Part shown: positions 1 through 10,587 of the stretch, one piece after another | Layout: each line of letters starts with the position of its first letter | Numbering within the stretch: the first letter of the stretch is position 1 | Source of the DNA: Cymbomonas tetramitiformis | Lineage: Eukaryota; Chlorophyta; Pyramimonadophyceae; Pyramimonadales; Pyramimonadaceae | DNA length: 64,000 nt | Assembly (NCBI GenBank): GCA_001247695.2 | Contig: LGRX02027733.1 | Span: 1-64,000 of the forward strand | Reading direction: 5' to 3' | Notes under the pieces: generated by a model | Database searches by the model: none | The model's input: the letters and a program-made list of their open reading frames with translations, nothing else | Told to the model about the DNA's origin: nothing | Program-made: the position numbers and the translations under genes

Positions 1-2161
1 TGTCGTCGCCCGACTCCATGCCCGGGCAGTCGTCATCCTCGTCGCTGATGTCCTGGCAGTCTGCTGCTGAGGCTGTCGGCACGGGGAGCTGGTTGCTCTC
101 AGCCAGCTCCATCAAGGTCTCCACACCCCTTGGAGCTGTTATGCGACCCTCTGCCACGAGTCCAGCAGCTAGCTTACGGAAAGCTGCTCCCAGACTCTTG
201 ATCACGGAGGCCATGAGCTGCACCTTCCTCTGCATCTCGTCCGCCGCGGGCGCCATGGGCACCTGTGCGTCTGCCTCGTACTCCTCGGGTGTCTTCACTG
301 GGAAGCCCCTCATGCGCTGGGTACTTCCCAGGGCTACTGCTGGAGCCGCCGTGAGTTCAGACTCTGCATTCTTGCACAGCGTCTCGGGGAGTGCCCCCAG
401 ACCCAAGGTGTTGAGGGCGCTCGAGAGCTCCTCTTCGCCCATCTCCTCGGCCATAGCTGAGAGTAACTCGGTTGGAGGGCCAGACGACGCTCCTACCCCT
501 GCGCTGCCATGGTGGTGCGCGCGTGCATCGATGATGTGCGTCTCCCTCTCCGCGACGCGCGCTGCGACTGGCTCCTCGTCGGAGCCCTCATCCTCGGACA
601 GCACCTGCGACTTCACACTGCCCGCACGACTGGCCGTCTTCCTAGCAGCCACCATGCCCTGGTACTCTGCCTTCAACGCCTCAGGGTTGCCAGTGGCGCC
701 CTTTTGCTTGTCCTCCGGTGCCTGTTTGGCTCTGTACTTGTCTTTCTCGTCGTTGGACAGCTGCTGCCAGTCTGTCACCAGGATGCCCCAGTCAGAGTTC
801 TTGAAGCGGTTCTTCAAATTGTACATGCGCAGGGCGGCATTCTCCGCGTCCCACCACTTGCTGGAACCAAGTCTGCTCTCGTGGAACCCAGCAGGCATCT
901 TGACGTGTTTGTAGCCGCTCCTGCACTGCTCAGGATCGGACTCATGCCAGCCCCCTCCAAAGCAGCGTAAGCACTTGGGCTTGTCGTTCGCACGAACGCC
1001 CTCTGCTGGCGGCGGCGTCTTGTTGTAGGAGGTCTTCTTAGCTCTTTCGGCAACATTCACCTCCTTCTTCATCTTCTTAGAAGGTGGTGTCTCTGCCTTC
1101 TTGCTGCTCTCCAGTTCACCTGACTGCCCTTCCCCAGCGGACTCAATCTTCTTGATCGAGTTCTTTATCGCCTTGAGGTCAAGGCCATGTTGACGCGCCT
1201 CCCAGGTGGAGTACTGGCAGCCACACCGCCTGGTGATCTCCTGGAGGAAGGTGAGGATCCAAGACTCTGCATCGCCCTTGAGCTTGTCTTGAACCTCGAC
1301 GATGGCCTCCAGGTCCTTCCAGGTCACCCGATTGGGTGGCGGGAACTGTGCCCTCAGTTGCTCCTTCACCCGCGTCTGGAAGACCTTGATGCGCAGGTTG
1401 TCCACGCAGTCCTCGATGAAGGTACGCAGCTCTTCATCGCTCAACACCTTCCCAGTGTTGAGCTGCATTTCCCTGCGTTGGCACATCTTCATGTAGGTCA
1501 GCCCATCCTGCCCCACCTCCTGTGGCTTCTGTGTCAACAGATCCACTTTCTCTTGTGTCCCTTTCATCATGAACTTCTTGTCAAGGGCAGCGATGAAACC
1601 CCTGAGCGCGTAGAAGTACTGGGTATCACGGGTGCCATCACGTCCCGTCAAGCCTTTCAGGGAGGTTCCATCAGTCAGATATTCGTCGGAAACCTCCCCT
1701 TGGGCGTCTTGGTTCGTCACTGGCCTCGCTATCACCCACGTGGTGCCAGTGTTCATCTCATTAAAAGGGGGCCTAGCACACGGAATGGTACCCTCGAGTG
1801 GGCCATGCTCGCCAGTGTCCTTGAGGACTCGGTCCATGTTGGAGGCCACTACCCCCCCTTTTTCATAGTTCTCACGCCACCAGCTGAGAGCTTGCGAATT
1901 CTCTCCAGCCAGACACGCAGGGATGATGTCCCACAGATACTCAAAGTCAGGGGGAGTCTCTCTCAGGGTCTTCATCTGTGCTTCGGTGAGCGTGCCAGCC
2001 CCGGACCTGAGCCTCCTCCTGACGTTGGCGTTGTGCTGCCGTACGAAATTCTCGCACATGTCGGCGAACTCCCTCAGGAACTTGGGCCGATCTTCTTCCT
2101 TGGTGCCCGTGTAGTTGGGCAGCGTACCAAGGTTGATGCGCGCGGAGTCAGTGTACTCCAT
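1..2161 (-). CDS. Gag-like polyprotein, C-terminus beyond window edge
   Basis: Reading leftward from an ATG at 2161–2159 one frame stays open for 720 codons to the window edge, so the protein is incomplete. Residues 1–330 are a Trp/Arg-rich, mostly helical region resembling a retrotransposon capsid. Near residue 393 a CLRC...H...C arrangement (C-x2-C-x5-H-x6-C) looks like a variant zinc knuckle. The rest is Lys/Glu-rich and then acidic, ending in an Asp/Glu/Cys-rich stretch at the edge. Upstream the same frame is open to a TGA near 2417 and includes Gln/Pro/Ala repeats; an acceptor-like ttcacaccag lies near 2405, so a 5' exon may exist further right. I infer a nucleic-acid-binding Gag of an LTR element distinct from Gypsy-1. 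The long + strand frames opposite it are shadows. Confidence 0.62.
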   Translation of the reverse strand, partial: MEYTDSARINLGTLPNYTGTKEEDRPKFLREFADMCENFVRQHNANVRRRLRSGAGTLTEAQMKTLRETPPDFEYLWDIIPACLAGENSQALSWWRENYEKGGVVASNMDRVLKDTGEHGPLEGTIPCARPPFNEMNTGTTWVIARPVTNQDAQGEVSDEYLTDGTSLKGLTGRDGTRDTQYFYALRGFIAALDKKFMMKGTQEKVDLLTQKPQEVGQDGLTYMKMCQRREMQLNTGKVLSDEELRTFIEDCVDNLRIKVFQTRVKEQLRAQFPPPNRVTWKDLEAIVEVQDKLKGDAESWILTFLQEITRRCGCQYSTWEARQHGLDLKAIKNSIKKIESAGEGQSGELESSKKAETPPSKKMKKEVNVAERAKKTSYNKTPPPAEGVRANDKPKCLRCFGGGWHESDPEQCRSGYKHVKMPAGFHESRLGSSKWWDAENAALRMYNLKNRFKNSDWGILVTDWQQLSNDEKDKYRAKQAPEDKQKGATGNPEALKAEYQGMVAARKTASRAGSVKSQVLSEDEGSDEEPVAARVAERETHIIDARAHHHGSAGVGASSGPPTELLSAMAEEMGEEELSSALNTLGLGALPETLCKNAESELTAAPAVALGSTQRMRGFPVKTPEEYEADAQVPMAPAADEMQRKVQLMASVIKSLGAAFRKLAAGLVAEGRITAPRGVETLMELAESNQLPVPTASAADCQDISDEDDDCPGMESGDD

Positions 2162-3257
2162 GTCTTCCTCAAAGATTACCAACGGCTCTTGGGCCTGGGC
2201 TTGAGGTTGTACTGGTGCTTGGGCCTCAGGCTGTACTGGTGCTTGGGCCTCAGGCTGGCCACTGGCAGCCCCTTCCTCTCCTTCCAGCTCTGTGAAGTGC
2301 TGGCTCACTCGTATCGCTCTCTGGGCACGCCTCTCTGCCCTTTGCTGCTCCTGACGGTCAGTCTTGGATTCCGTTGCTACCTTCCCGGTGGAGAAGAGAT
2401 ACTGGTGTGAAGGCTCTTTTCACTCCACACTTCCCAGCTTACCAGTACGGATGAATCCGTCCCTGGCCTCACCTTTCAGTGCTTTGCTCTAAGTAGCAAT
2501 CACTGCCAGGATAATCTCGTCCATGACTGGTGAGCAAGGTTTCATCTGTGACCCGACCCTGTCTTATACTGGCTCTTCTAGATGTCCAGCAAGGTTGCCT
2601 CTGCCCTCAGTGTCTCTGGTCCACGCAGTAAATCAGCAGAACGCCAGCATGGGTCAAGTGGCTACAAAGAATGCTGTCGTGATAGTGTACACTGACAGTC
2701 CTGTTTCGCTCCACGCCTTCAGGCGTACCAGTACGGATGAATCCGTCCCTGGCTTTACCGTCTGGTGCTTTGCTCCAGCAGGATGTCACTTCCCGAAATA
2801 GCCCAGCACATAATTCTCAACGCTGCAATCATGTTGCAAAATTGGCAACCGGTTACGCTCTGATCGCTGCCGCTGTACTTTGCAAGACTGGTGAACTTCG
2901 AGTGTCGCAACAGCCTGCTTCACTCAACCTCTTCCAAGGCTTACCAGTACGGATAAATCCGTCCCTGGCATCACCATTCAGAGGTCTCGTTCTTCAGGAC
3001 TGCTGTTGAACTCTCAGCATTACAGACGACATGTCTGTAATATGGCACATTTTTGTTTTGAAAAAGACTGTTAATTACAGTTCTGACGCTATCACACAAG
3101 GGTAAGTCCACAAATGTATGTCTTTACAAGCAGAAGAATACTGTATCTTATAAATTATCTCATAACACTGCTGTTTTCGCGGTCTTAAGCGAGTCCTGGC
3201 TATTTTCGGAATCACTGTTACGAAGGCAAAACAAAAATGAGCGTCTGGCTCACCCTG
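2162..3257. other. Non-coding leader between two minus-strand retroelement genes
   Basis: No convincing coding frame. It holds three copies of a roughly 75-bp unit (see the repeat entry) and, from about 3030 to 3257, AT-richer unique sequence. It lies between the end of the Gypsy-1 second ORF and the start of the left-edge Gag-like gene, so it probably contains the truncation junction of Gypsy-1 and the leader or LTR of the left-hand element. I could not match it to the LTR side of Gypsy-1 at 19.8 kb. Confidence 0.4.
2410..2995. repeat. Three dispersed copies of a ~75-bp unit with a short palindrome
   Basis: Units centred at about 2455, 2735 and 2951 share the core ccagtacggatgaatccg (third copy has a for g at one position) followed by tccctggc. 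The core contains the palindrome ACGGAT-GA-ATCCGT. Flanks are also related: a ctccac/cttcc stretch before, and 'gctttgctc' after two copies. Read on the minus strand each unit has a donor-like CTG|GTAAGC or CTG|GTACGC, so they could be repeated leader exons of the minus-strand gene. Confidence 0.6.
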
Positions 3258-4205
3258 CTACGCCGCCCTACATATTCTCGCTATCTCCAAACAAGTGTAA
3301 CACCCATCCGTATTTCCGTATCTCGTCACTGTCATAACTCCTCGCGCGTATCGTACTGCGCGTGTCATACGTTCGTCACAGAGACTGCTACAGCAAGTGT
3401 CACAACCCGGCTGAGGTACACGACAAGCCGTGGTTTGTGACAGCTGGCGACCGTCGTGTGAGAGGAGGTGCCACAATGCTATGCGCTGATGGCCCTCCTT
3501 GCGATCTTGAGGTTCGCGGGCAATGCGTATCCTCTCTGCCAGCTGGTTGGCGCGGTTCACGCGCTCCTTTGGCGATCGACTCCCAGAGTGTATGCGGCTG
3601 CGGACGCGCTCCGACATTTTATCCACCAGGTCCTTGGCAGCCTCTGGGGATTTGCGCAGAGCTCTGCGGACCTTCTGCATGGCGACTTCGAGGGGGAGGG
3701 AGTACAGATCTCTCTTCCAGTGCCACGCAGTTAGCCTTTTCCGTGGGTCTGCGAGGTTGGACTGATAGATGGGCAGCGGTAGGACAACACGCGGTCGGGG
3801 GCGAAGATCGCGGGGCTCTCCGCGGTTGTTGCCCATAGTGGGGGGTCTGTGTCGGGGGGCTCGCCGTCCCCTCCGACCCTCGATCCTCGCTTGTGTATAA
3901 GCAGGGCCGTCATCAAGAGGTAGTGACGGCTCATCGAAGGGGGTGCTTCCTGCAAGAGGGTGGCTAGACAAGTCATCCCTCGGCGGCGATGGGGCACCAG
4001 CTGAGCGGTAGGTGCGTCGCAAGCGGGTCCCAGAGGTGAAGGCCACGCTCTTGGGATGGGGGCGTTGGCCCCAAGGGTCTCTGCGTCCTCGGGCGCGTCG
4101 GGGTTCCACTGGTTCTGACCGCTTCTCCAGGGCGGAGAGGGTCTGATCATCAGGGCAAGACCTCACTTCCTCGAAGGGCAGGGTCTGGGGCTGGCCGCCG
4201 GCCAG
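3258..4205 (-). CDS. Second ORF of Gypsy-1, in frame with gag behind a UGA stop
   Basis: The frame continues straight on from gag after the TGA at 4208–4206 and stays open for about 316 codons. A separate start at a GTG (4166) is possible, but there is no early ATG; read-through of the UGA would give a Gag extension. The product is strongly basic (many Arg/Lys, Pro/Ser-rich N-terminus) with no motif I recognise. Gypsy-2 has a similarly placed basic ORF of 378 aa between gag and pol, so this is probably an equivalent middle protein, perhaps nucleic-acid binding. The last 60 or so residues contain several Cys and may be non-genuine sequence past the truncation point. Confidence 0.5.
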   Translation of the reverse strand: MAGGQPQTLPFEEVRSCPDDQTLSALEKRSEPVEPRRARGRRDPWGQRPHPKSVAFTSGTRLRRTYRSAGAPSPPRDDLSSHPLAGSTPFDEPSLPLDDGPAYTQARIEGRRGRRAPRHRPPTMGNNRGEPRDLRPRPRVVLPLPIYQSNLADPRKRLTAWHWKRDLYSLPLEVAMQKVRRALRKSPEAAKDLVDKMSERVRSRIHSGSRSPKERVNRANQLAERIRIAREPQDRKEGHQRIALWHLLSHDGRQLSQTTACRVPQPGCDTCCSSLCDERMTRAVRYARGVMTVTRYGNTDGCYTCLEIARICRAA

Positions 4206-6648
4206 TCATTCATCGCTCTCCACCGGGGGAAGGCCGTCACCCTCCACAAGCTCGATGCCCGCAAGGGCCGCCAGGGTCTGGTAGCTCTGCTCGTCCTCAC
4301 AGGTAGCAAGAGCCAAGACCTCCTCGGAGAACTCCTCTGGGACGCCATCCACCGAGGAGATGTCCTCCTGCTGCTCGATGGCCCAAACGACGGCGGCTAC
4401 AAACCCAGGGGAGTTCGCCAGTCGAGCGGGTGCATTGGCCCTCCACTCCTTGAGCTTAGCCTCGTCCGTACAGTTACGGACGATGTGCTCCGCAGAGCCA
4501 CAGGCGAAGCACCGGCGGACTTTCGGAGCATCAGGGCGGGAGAGGCCAGGTGGTGGTGGCAAAGGAGTCACTGCCGCGGCGACGGTGGTGGCAGGCCCGT
4601 TCTCCAGCATGGCAAGAGCTGGGCGGTTCGAAGAGGGGGTACGCCTGTAGAAGGGGGTGCGAGGTGGTGGGTTAGCGAAGGAAACAGCACGGGGAGGACG
4701 GTCTTGAGAGCGCCTCTGAGCCGCCTCCGTGTCAATGTCACTCTCCACCTCCTCAGCAACTTCCCGAATCTTCAACAAGGCGTTGTGGGTGCCTGGGATG
4801 TCGTCAGCGACGGCCTTCCTCTCCCACTCTTCTGGTTTGGAGACATCCAAGTGGATGGCTCTCAGGCGCCGCATCACCTTGGGTGCATATTTCAGCCCCC
4901 GGCGGTACGTAGAGAGCATCGACAGGTTGGTCATCTCCACGCAATTGGGGACTCTGCCGGCCAGGAAGTTGACGGAGGCCATGCGGGTCTCCAGTCGCGA
5001 GAAATACTCCGCCGCGGTCTCGTTCACCGCCTGCTTCAGGGCAATGGCCTCGCCGTGTGCGTTCTCCAGGTAGGCCTGCGTCAGAGAGCACACCGCCAGA
5101 TCGCTGAAGAACACGTCCAGCTCCCCGTAGCGTTGGTGCCAAGCTTGCTCGGACCCAAAGGTCCCCGCCGCGCGCTCCAAGAACTTTCTCTGCTGGTCTT
5201 GAAGAGTGTACTCCTTGAAGCTCCAAAGAAGGCTTGACACACTCGCCTGGTACTCTGATACTGATGGCGTACAACTGGGAGTGGTCAGTGCTTCGATCAC
5301 GATGGCCTCCTGGAATACCTTCCGCACCATGTGGGAGTAGTGCTCCAACTGCGTCAGGAGGCCCTCCTTGTCGGCCGATTTTGTGTCGGACGCGGAGCGG
5401 GGGAACCTGGTGACGCTCTTGACCAGCTTTAGCACCATCTCTTTGGTCTTGTGCTCCAGGCGGACCTCGTCTGGAGATGCTCGCAGGTTAGTGCCCTGCG
5501 GCAGACGGACGATGCCTGGAACAAAGGGGGTGGCGCTGGGAGAGAGCACGGGGTTCGCAGCGGCGGCAGAGTGAACGGGGTTCGCGGCAGCGGCAGAGTG
5601 AACGGGGTTTGCGGCGGCGGAATGGGGGAAACGGGCAGGAGGTGGTGGTCCCGGGGCATGCGCGGGCGGAGGCGCAGGCGCGGGATTTGTGGGGACTGCG
5701 GTCGGAGTGGGCGGTAATGTAGGGGCTGATGGTGGTGCGGGGAGTGGGAGAGGTGTATGGAAGGGCAGGGGTGTGGATGGTTGTGCGGCCACCACGCTCA
5801 TGCTCCGGTACCAATCGGAGTTGCTGACCTCCGACCACGCGGCGAGCCCGTCCTGATCGAAGTTCTGCATCTCCGACTCCCGCGCAGTAGCAGGGATCCA
5901 CTCCCATACTGGCTGCCCCATGCTGGTAGACCGCACATTGGCCGCGGCTGGGTCCCCCATTGCCATATCCATGACCTCGCGGTCGACCATGAGGACCCAG
6001 GTCTCCACACGAGGGTTGGTAAGGGGTAGGGGTGCATGGTGTAGCCGGCCCCCCATGCGCGCATATGCAGTCAGCGGCGCTCCCAGCAGGTGCATGATCC
6101 TCAACAAGATGGCGTCGCCCTGCACCCCAGCCCGGCGGCGTTCGTCCCATGGTAGGGAGACGGTTGCCGCGCCTCGCACCCCAGCTGACTGGTGCACCCA
6201 CAATGACCCACCATCGTGGGTGACGAAGAGGGCTCTGACCTCTGGGTACTGAGGGTAGGAGGGCTCTGGTGCGGGATCGTCAGGGGGATCCTGAGGTGGA
6301 TCACTAGGGGGGCCTGGTGGCGAGTCGCTTGGACTGGAGTCTCTGGGCTCTGAGTCGGGATTGCCACCGCCGTGCACCACCGTCTCCATCGACTGCCGCC
6401 GGCGGGCCACCATCATGTTATGGGGATTTGGCCGGCCCTGAGTGGGAGGTTCGGCGGGAGCGGTCTCAGCGGCGGTCTGAGGCACTGGAGGGGTTACGCT
6501 GGCGGCGGCGTCTGCCTCGTGTAGATGGTCCGCCGTCAGGCCCTGTGCGCTGCCCTGAGGGTCGCCTGGTGGGGAGGCTCCTGCCGATGCCGTCGCACCA
6601 GGCAGCGCGAGTCCTCTCGAGAGCACCGCGGAGATGTCCAGGGCCTGT
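4206..6648 (-). CDS. gag: Gypsy-1 Gag, C-terminal two thirds (split by CACTA-1)
   Basis: Open frame entering from the CACTA-1 target site at 6648 and ending in TGA at 4206. It begins with low-complexity Pro/Ala/Ser sequence, including three tandem copies of a NPVHSAAAA-type unit near 5550–5620. A helical capsid-like core follows (about 5450–4700), then a canonical CCHC knuckle CFACGSAEHIVRNC near 4510–4470 and an acidic tail. The piece is continuous with the N-terminal segment at 17562–18550: removing CACTA-1 and one TGT copy rejoins both in the same frame, giving 1143 codons including stop. The apparent start codon at 6626 is only an internal GTG. Role: structural protein of the retrotransposon particle, by family. 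Confidence 0.82.
6646..6648. other. Target-site duplication TGT, left copy
   Basis: TGT immediately precedes the CCCTACAAATTATTG terminus at 6649. The same TGT follows the mirror terminus at 17562–17564. Three-base duplications are typical of CACTA/EnSpm transposons. Confidence 0.9.
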
Positions 6649-6659
6649 CCCTACAAATT

Positions 6660-7830
6660 ATTGCCCCATTCATCCGTGTGGATTTGAATATGGACAGCGT
6701 ATGGACATCGCAAGGACCCATATGGACAACCGTATGGACGGTCTGGACAGATTTCTGGCGAAACCTTGATGCATATGTAAGAACCATACGGACGACGCGT
6801 AATTGTGGTGTCCATATGAAAATGTCCCATGGACACCGTAAGGATTTCGTAAGGACACCGTATGGACGGCCGTATGGACACCGTATGGACAGAACACATG
6901 TCCACATGGTGTCCATACGCATGGACAGAGGCACTATCCAACCGCACGACAGCGCAGGGACACCGTATGGAAACCCGTATGGATAGCATATGGACGTCGT
7001 AACCGGACGTGCGGACAACGTATGGACTACCGTAAGGACAGCGTATGGATAGCGTATGAACATCACAGTCGCACGTGCGGACACCGTATGTAATGCCGCA
7101 AGGACGGCATATGGACGGCGCATGGACATCGTAAACGTGCGTGCGGACGGCATATGGACTCCCATTAGGACAGCGTATGGACGTCTCATGGACATCGTAA
7201 CCGGACGTGCGGACAACGTATGGACCACCGTAAGGACAGCGTATGGATAGCGCATGGACCTCGTAATCGCACGTGCGGACACCGTATGTAATCCCGTAAG
7301 GACGGCATATGGACGACGCATGGACATCGTAAACGCACGTGCGGACGGTATATGGACTCCCATATGGATGACGTATGGAGGACGCATGGACATCATAATC
7401 GCACGTACGGACATCGTATGGACCACCGTAAGGACAGCGTATGGATAGCGCATGGACATTATAATCGCACGTGCGGACACCGTATGTAAATCCGTAAGGA
7501 TAGCATATGGACGACGCATGGACATCGTAAACGTGCGTGCGGATGGCATATGTACTCCCATATGGACAACGTATGGACGACGCATGTATATCATAATCAC
7601 ACGTACGGACACCGTGTGGACTACCATATGGACATCGTAAACGTGCGTGCGGACGGCATATGGACACCCATAAGGACGGTCAATAATAGATCGTCCACAC
7701 GCATGGACATCGGTGTCCGTACGTGTGGATAGCTTGTGTTTATAGATATCAATGCGTATGGACGATGCAGTCCACGCGTACGGACATCGGTGTCCGTGCG
7801 CGTGGATAGCTTGTGATACACAAAATATTT
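6660..7830. repeat. Left subterminal array of CACTA-1, 198-bp higher-order repeat
   Basis: Dense array built on GTATGGAC/GTCCATAC and CGTGCGGAC cores. Between about 7050 and 7640 a 198-bp higher-order unit repeats almost three times (equivalent points at 7056, 7254 and 7452), each made of six related 33-bp monomers. Because the period is a multiple of three, spurious ORFs of up to 363 codons run through it on the minus strand and 62–64-codon frames on plus. Subterminal arrays of this kind are where EnSpm-type proteins bind. Confidence 0.88.
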
Positions 7831-7886
7831 ACAAGGTACAGGGATACACAAAATATTTACAAAATGTTTACAAAATGTTTTCTAGC

Positions 7887-10177
7887 CTAGCTTCTCGGCT
7901 TCTTTGCTGGCTTTTCACCTTCTTCCTTTTTTCTGTCAACTTTTCTCTTTGGAATTTGGAATCTGGAATTGGGAGCGGAACCGCCCTTAACCTTCTCATC
8001 CTTCTTCCCATCCTTCTTGTCCTCCTCATCCTCCTCAGAGTTGGTTTGCTCCTCGTCCTCGTCCTCGTCCTTCTCGCCCTCGCCCCTCTCCTCATCCTCC
8101 ACAGTCTCTCCGTCATTAGCAGCGGCGGGATCCTCGACATCCTCAACAACAGCATCATTAGCATCACCATCGGCCGCGTTCTCCTCTTCAACTTCCGATT
8201 CTTGTGCATCTTGCTTCTGACACCCCCGCACGTCCTGGAACCAGTGACGGCTCGTTCCTCTCGTATGGAACTGCAAGTGAATGCAACCTAAGTAAGTGCA
8301 TTAAGAGCAACGACAACAATTGACAAGCTAAATACCACTAGAACAATACAAGCAAACACACCGTGACGGGGGGTATCCACGGTCCCGTTCCGATACCTCA
8401 GCAGGCTCCAACTTCAGGCCGGCCAGTTTTCTCGCTGTCAGCCTCTCGGGATACAGCTTCTCCGTGTTGGCGTGCCTCAAGTAGGCCTTGTGTATCCTGC
8501 GTACATAAACCACTTGTTAGACGGCGTCCTTACGTATGTACACCGTCTTCCACCCGTATGGACGGCACAATAAATGGTGTCCACGCGTATGGACAGCAAA
8601 ACAACACCACGCACACATGTACACATGGACGTTCGCGTAAGTGCAAAAGGTAAAAATGTGAACGTTGCAGGGGAAGGCAGGGAGGGAGGGAGGACTTGCC
8701 AGATAACATTTTTTCTTACTATAACTGACTGGAGGTTGTGCTCCAGCATCTCCATCGTTTTATTAGCCGTCCCGGTGCGGAGTTGCTCGGCACTCACGAG
8801 CTCGTCCACCATCGACATGTGGTGGGAAAGAATCCGCTCCACGGGGTAAACCTCCCCGCCCCTTATCTGGGAGGTGAACGACGAATTCAACGTACAGCTC
8901 GTAGGTATCTTTGGGCAAAATCATTGGTTTCTCGTTCAATGAATTTCCCGGCCCGATGGCGGCGACGGTAGCCCGACCAATGACAAGGTTCGGGAGGCCA
9001 GATTTGGTGGCCTTTCCGGTGTCGTAACCGGTAGCGATACGACCCACGTCCGCCTGGGGGGTGGCGAAGACGTCCACCTGGTCCCCTACGGCCAAGGGCC
9101 CCCCGAGGTTGGGGGAGTGCTTCTCTGCCTGCGGGACCGGCTCTTCGGGGACCGTCTGTTGAGGCGCTTCCACCTGGACACCGTGCGGACGACGTGTGGA
9201 CTAAGTCGTTCGTACGGGCGACACACGCGTGGAAACATATAAGAAAAACAGTGAAGAACTGGCGCTCACTGGCCAAAACGTACACCCCTGTGGACAACGT
9301 GCAAACTACGTGGTTCATAAGGGTGGAAACAATCAAGCGGCACAAGTTGAAAAAAGGTTCACATAACCACGAGCTTGGACACCGTTGCACAACGTGTGGA
9401 CACCGGCGCTCACAGGCGGAAGAGCACAAAAGTTACCTTTACTTCCGGTTTCTTTTCAGGGGCTTCAGGGGCTTTGGCACCAAGCGCTGTGAAGATCTCA
9501 AAGTGCTTGCCTTCAGTGAGTGGCTTGCCAGCAGCAATTGCCAGAGCCACCTGCAGGCACGCCTCTGTCTCCTCCGGGTCCGGCGCATCCCTGTGCCCGT
9601 ATACCTTGTATCCGGCCGCTGGACCCTTGTACCGGATGTGAAAACCGTCGGGGAAGTCCTGGGTGACCTTCCACTTCCAGCGACCGGGCCCCTCCGAGTT
9701 ATTTTTCAAATAACTCAACCGGTTGGTGACGTATGTTTTCACCATCCGCAAGGGCACCTGCGGGTGGCGGGACTGGATATGCTTGGCGATTTTGGTGTGC
9801 TTGGCCGCCCCAATGACGGCGACCGTCCCAGGGGGTATCAGGCCTTTTTCCTGCCAGTCGTCGATGACCTCCCGGGCGTCTTCCTTCATGTCATTTAAGA
9901 CTTGGGCGCCCGGGTCCACCACCAACCGCGCTGTATTTGCGGCCTGCGCAGCCTCTGCAGGTTGCGCTGCACCCCCTGCCCCGGCAGCCCCTGCAAACAG
10001 CAGCATTTGCTGCTGCATGCTTTGCATCTGCTGAAACATCTGCTGCATGGTGGTGTTTGACGCGGTCGCCTCCACCAAGCTGGTTTGGCGACGCTGGTTT
10101 GGCGAGGGAGTGGGGGCGGTGGGTGGTGATTTCGGGTTCTGTGTGCGTTGTCTACTGGGCTGAACTCGTTTGGCCAT
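7887..10177 (-). CDS. CACTA-1 accessory protein, spliced, with acidic C-terminus
   Basis: At least four exons on the minus strand. Exon 1 10177–9437 starts with an ATG, has a Gln/Met/Ala-rich stretch and a basic, Trp-containing region (residues about 95–195), and ends AAG|GTAACT. Exon 2 begins at 9173 after gtgtccag. A third coding stretch, about 8890–8730, continues in a shifted frame (helical). Another exon runs about 8500–8400 (acceptor gtacgcag, donor GAG|GTATCG). The last exon from about 8273 to the stop at 7887 is Asp/Glu-rich and ends Lys-rich (KKPRS). The frame change near 8860 means either a short intron or a disabling indel. A homologue with the same layout lies in CACTA-2 (53805–52783). 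It sits next to the repeat array and is divergent from the transposase. By analogy with the TnpA/TnpD two-gene systems of EnSpm it may bind the subterminal motifs; no known domain was recognised. Confidence 0.65.
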
Positions 10178-10417
10178 GTTGGGAACTTACGAAACAAAAT
10201 TTGCGAGGAGGTTCGTTTGCTGGAGGACTGTGGGCGTTTGTGGGCGTTTTGGCGGCGATGGGATGAAAACGGTACTCACGGGCGTGGACAGCGCTGACTT
10301 CGTGGCGTTCATCCGTACAGTACGGGCATGAACGTATGGACGTTTGACCGTTGAGCTGGTGCATGAGACAGCGTCTTTTGAAAATGCATGTCTCAATTTC
10401 TTTTTTCTCTTTCAAAT

Positions 10418-10428
10418 TGGTATCAGAG
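10418..10428 (+). other. Isolated TGGTATCAGAG motif (primer-site-like)
   Basis: The sequence TGGTATCAGAG is identical to the start of the tRNA-iMet primer-binding site used by many LTR elements. It sits inside CACTA-1 just before a tRNA-like sequence, with no recognisable LTR upstream, so chance or an old insertion relic are both possible. Confidence 0.3.
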
Positions 10429-10493
10429 TCCTCTCTGTAGGGAAACGCGGTTTTATGAATATAATTTTTGCCGTGCGGCGGTTTTTCATCATC

Positions 10494-10587
10494 GTGGGTG
10501 CATGGCCGAGTGGTCAAATGTTGGTAAGCCGAACGCGTTCTCGCGAGGGTGAGGGGTTCGAATCCCCTTGAAGGCATTGGCATCCAC
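10494..10587 (+). tRNA. tRNA-like sequence, class II (Leu/Ser-like), probably degenerate
   Basis: A GTGGGTG...CATCCAC acceptor-type stem encloses a D-arm box TGGCCGAGTGGTC (internal A box), a long variable arm hairpin cgcg-ttct-cgcg, and a perfect T-arm AGGGG-TTCGAAT-CCCCT (B box). Twelve extra bases separate the T-arm from the 3' acceptor strand, and no good anticodon stem forms, so it is unlikely to make a normal tRNA. The 3' part is also one arm of a hairpin (10570–10678). A tRNA-derived SINE head or a rearranged tRNA gene are alternatives. It lies between the two divergent CACTA-1 genes. Confidence 0.42.

Noticed and set aside
18..2410. Long plus-strand frames (298 and 407 codons) at the left edge
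   Set aside because: They lie opposite the minus-strand Gag-like frame, have Leu/Pro/Ser-rich shadow composition, and show no motif; the minus frame has a knuckle and continuous coding character.
4485..6769. Plus-strand frames opposite Gypsy-1 gag
   Set aside because: Shadows of the high-GC minus-strand gag; no start context or motif.
6536..7667. Minus-strand frames of 363 and 338 codons
   Set aside because: Both run through the CACTA-1 repeat array whose 33/198-bp periods are multiples of three; the translations are monotonous repeats in several frames at once.
6649..7830. CRISPR array
   Set aside because: Repeats are contiguous variants without unique spacers, in a eukaryotic transposon.
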